Shown here one piece after another: positions 63,867 to 64,000 of a stretch of 64,000 bases of DNA. The DNA comes from an uncultured beta proteobacterium. GTDB taxonomy: Bacteria; Pseudomonadota; Gammaproteobacteria; Burkholderiales; Burkholderiaceae_C. The notes beneath the pieces are model-generated. The model had not been told where the DNA came from, ran no database searches, and worked only from the letters and a program-made list of their open reading frames with translations. Position 1 is the first letter of the stretch. The number at the start of each line of letters is the position of its first letter. The DNA lies in contig CAIVHU010000033.1 of the NCBI GenBank assembly GCA_903905735.1, positions 26,649 to 90,648 on the forward strand. Reading direction: 5' to 3'. The translations under genes and the position numbers were made by a program.

Positions 63867-64000
63867 TTAATTGCGTAAATTAACAATTGTATTTCTGAGT
63901 TGTGCACCTCGAACCTCACGTTTCCTCCAAACAAACGGCGCGGCTGTTTTGTTGTAGCTGGTTACAAACGCCTCGATGGCTTGTGTCAGTTGCTCGGTGC
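63867..64000 (-). mobile_element. C-terminal end of an IS630-type transposase gene, cut by the window edge
   Basis: On the minus strand a frame enters from the right edge and reads TEQLTQAIEAFVTSYNKTAA then PFVWRKREVRGAQL, stopping at TAA (63867-63869). The pattern of a helix with Y-N followed by PF-x-W matches the C-termini of IS630-family DDE transposases. The rest of the gene and the insertion-sequence ends are outside the window. Confidence 0.6.

Overview
The window looks like a chromosomal segment of a GC-rich betaproteobacterium of the Comamonadaceae (Rhodoferax/Polaromonas/Acidovorax type). The grounds are protein style, the conserved gene orders rpsF-priB-rpsR-rplI, alaA-hom-thrC with a molybdenum cofactor cluster, and surE-pcm-nlpD, and a short interspersed repeat of a kind I associate with this family. 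No rRNA, tRNA or CRISPR array was seen. Genes are dense on both strands, with few gaps above 250 bases.

Layout. 1-7.2 kb: putrescine/agmatine catabolism (PotF-type binding protein, putrescine aminotransferase, glutamate-putrescine ligase, gamma-glutamylputrescine oxidase, agmatinase) around a divergent MocR-type regulator, with a perfect FNR-type box in the divergent promoter. 7.3-9.7 kb: EamA transporter, RraA-like protein, SWIB-domain protein with a histone-H1-like tail. 9.7-15.3 kb: dipeptide ABC transporter dppBCDF-dppA. 15.3-16.9 kb: a nucleotidyltransferase-fold gene bounded by about 130-base inverted repeats. 17-20 kb: MFS transporter and ThDP enzyme, translationally coupled. 20-24 kb: histidine kinase/TPR response regulator pair, a hemerythrin-like gene, a GH19 lysozyme-like gene broken by an amber codon, and a small coupled ORF. 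24-35.3 kb: clpB with a perfect sigma-32 promoter, a lipoprotein, moaE-moaD-moeA-mobB, thrC, a vapBC toxin-antitoxin module lodged between thrC and hom, and alaA. 35.4-41.5 kb: Mth938-like gene, bcp, phoH, dnaB and the rpsF operon. 41.5-48 kb: a fused Na+/solute symporter, ppsA and its divergent regulator ppsR, tonB. 48-57.8 kb: glcG-like gene, yccA, a small lipoprotein, rlmD, nlpD, pcm, surE, a TSUP permease, an alpha/beta hydrolase, ccoG and an ETHE1-like protein. 58-60.7 kb: orphan Rieske protein plus truncated haemoglobin, divergent from a sigma-54 activator. 60.7-64 kb: PAS chemoreceptor, truncated DUF4395 protein, ferritin-like protein with DUF3309 partner, and the tail of an IS630-type transposase.

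The most interesting candidate is the respiratory/redox block at 57.1-60.7 kb. A sigma-54 activator whose PAS domain carries a Cys/His cluster faces an orphan bc1-type Rieske gene and a group II truncated globin. A candidate -24/-12 promoter and an upstream palindrome sit at sensible distances between them. Just beyond lie an FNR-type box nested in a long palindrome, an ETHE1-like protein lacking an expected iron ligand, and ccoG. I infer a low-oxygen or nitrosative-stress remodelling unit, perhaps swapping the Rieske subunit of the bc1 complex.

The second candidate is the inverted-repeat-bounded nucleotidyltransferase element (15346-16882), whose gene has a strong palindrome over a promoter that would give an almost leaderless mRNA. 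The third is the interspersed repeat: about 14 copies, three lying in frame inside conserved genes and several supplying stop codons. All calls come from reading the sequence; no database search or structure prediction was run.
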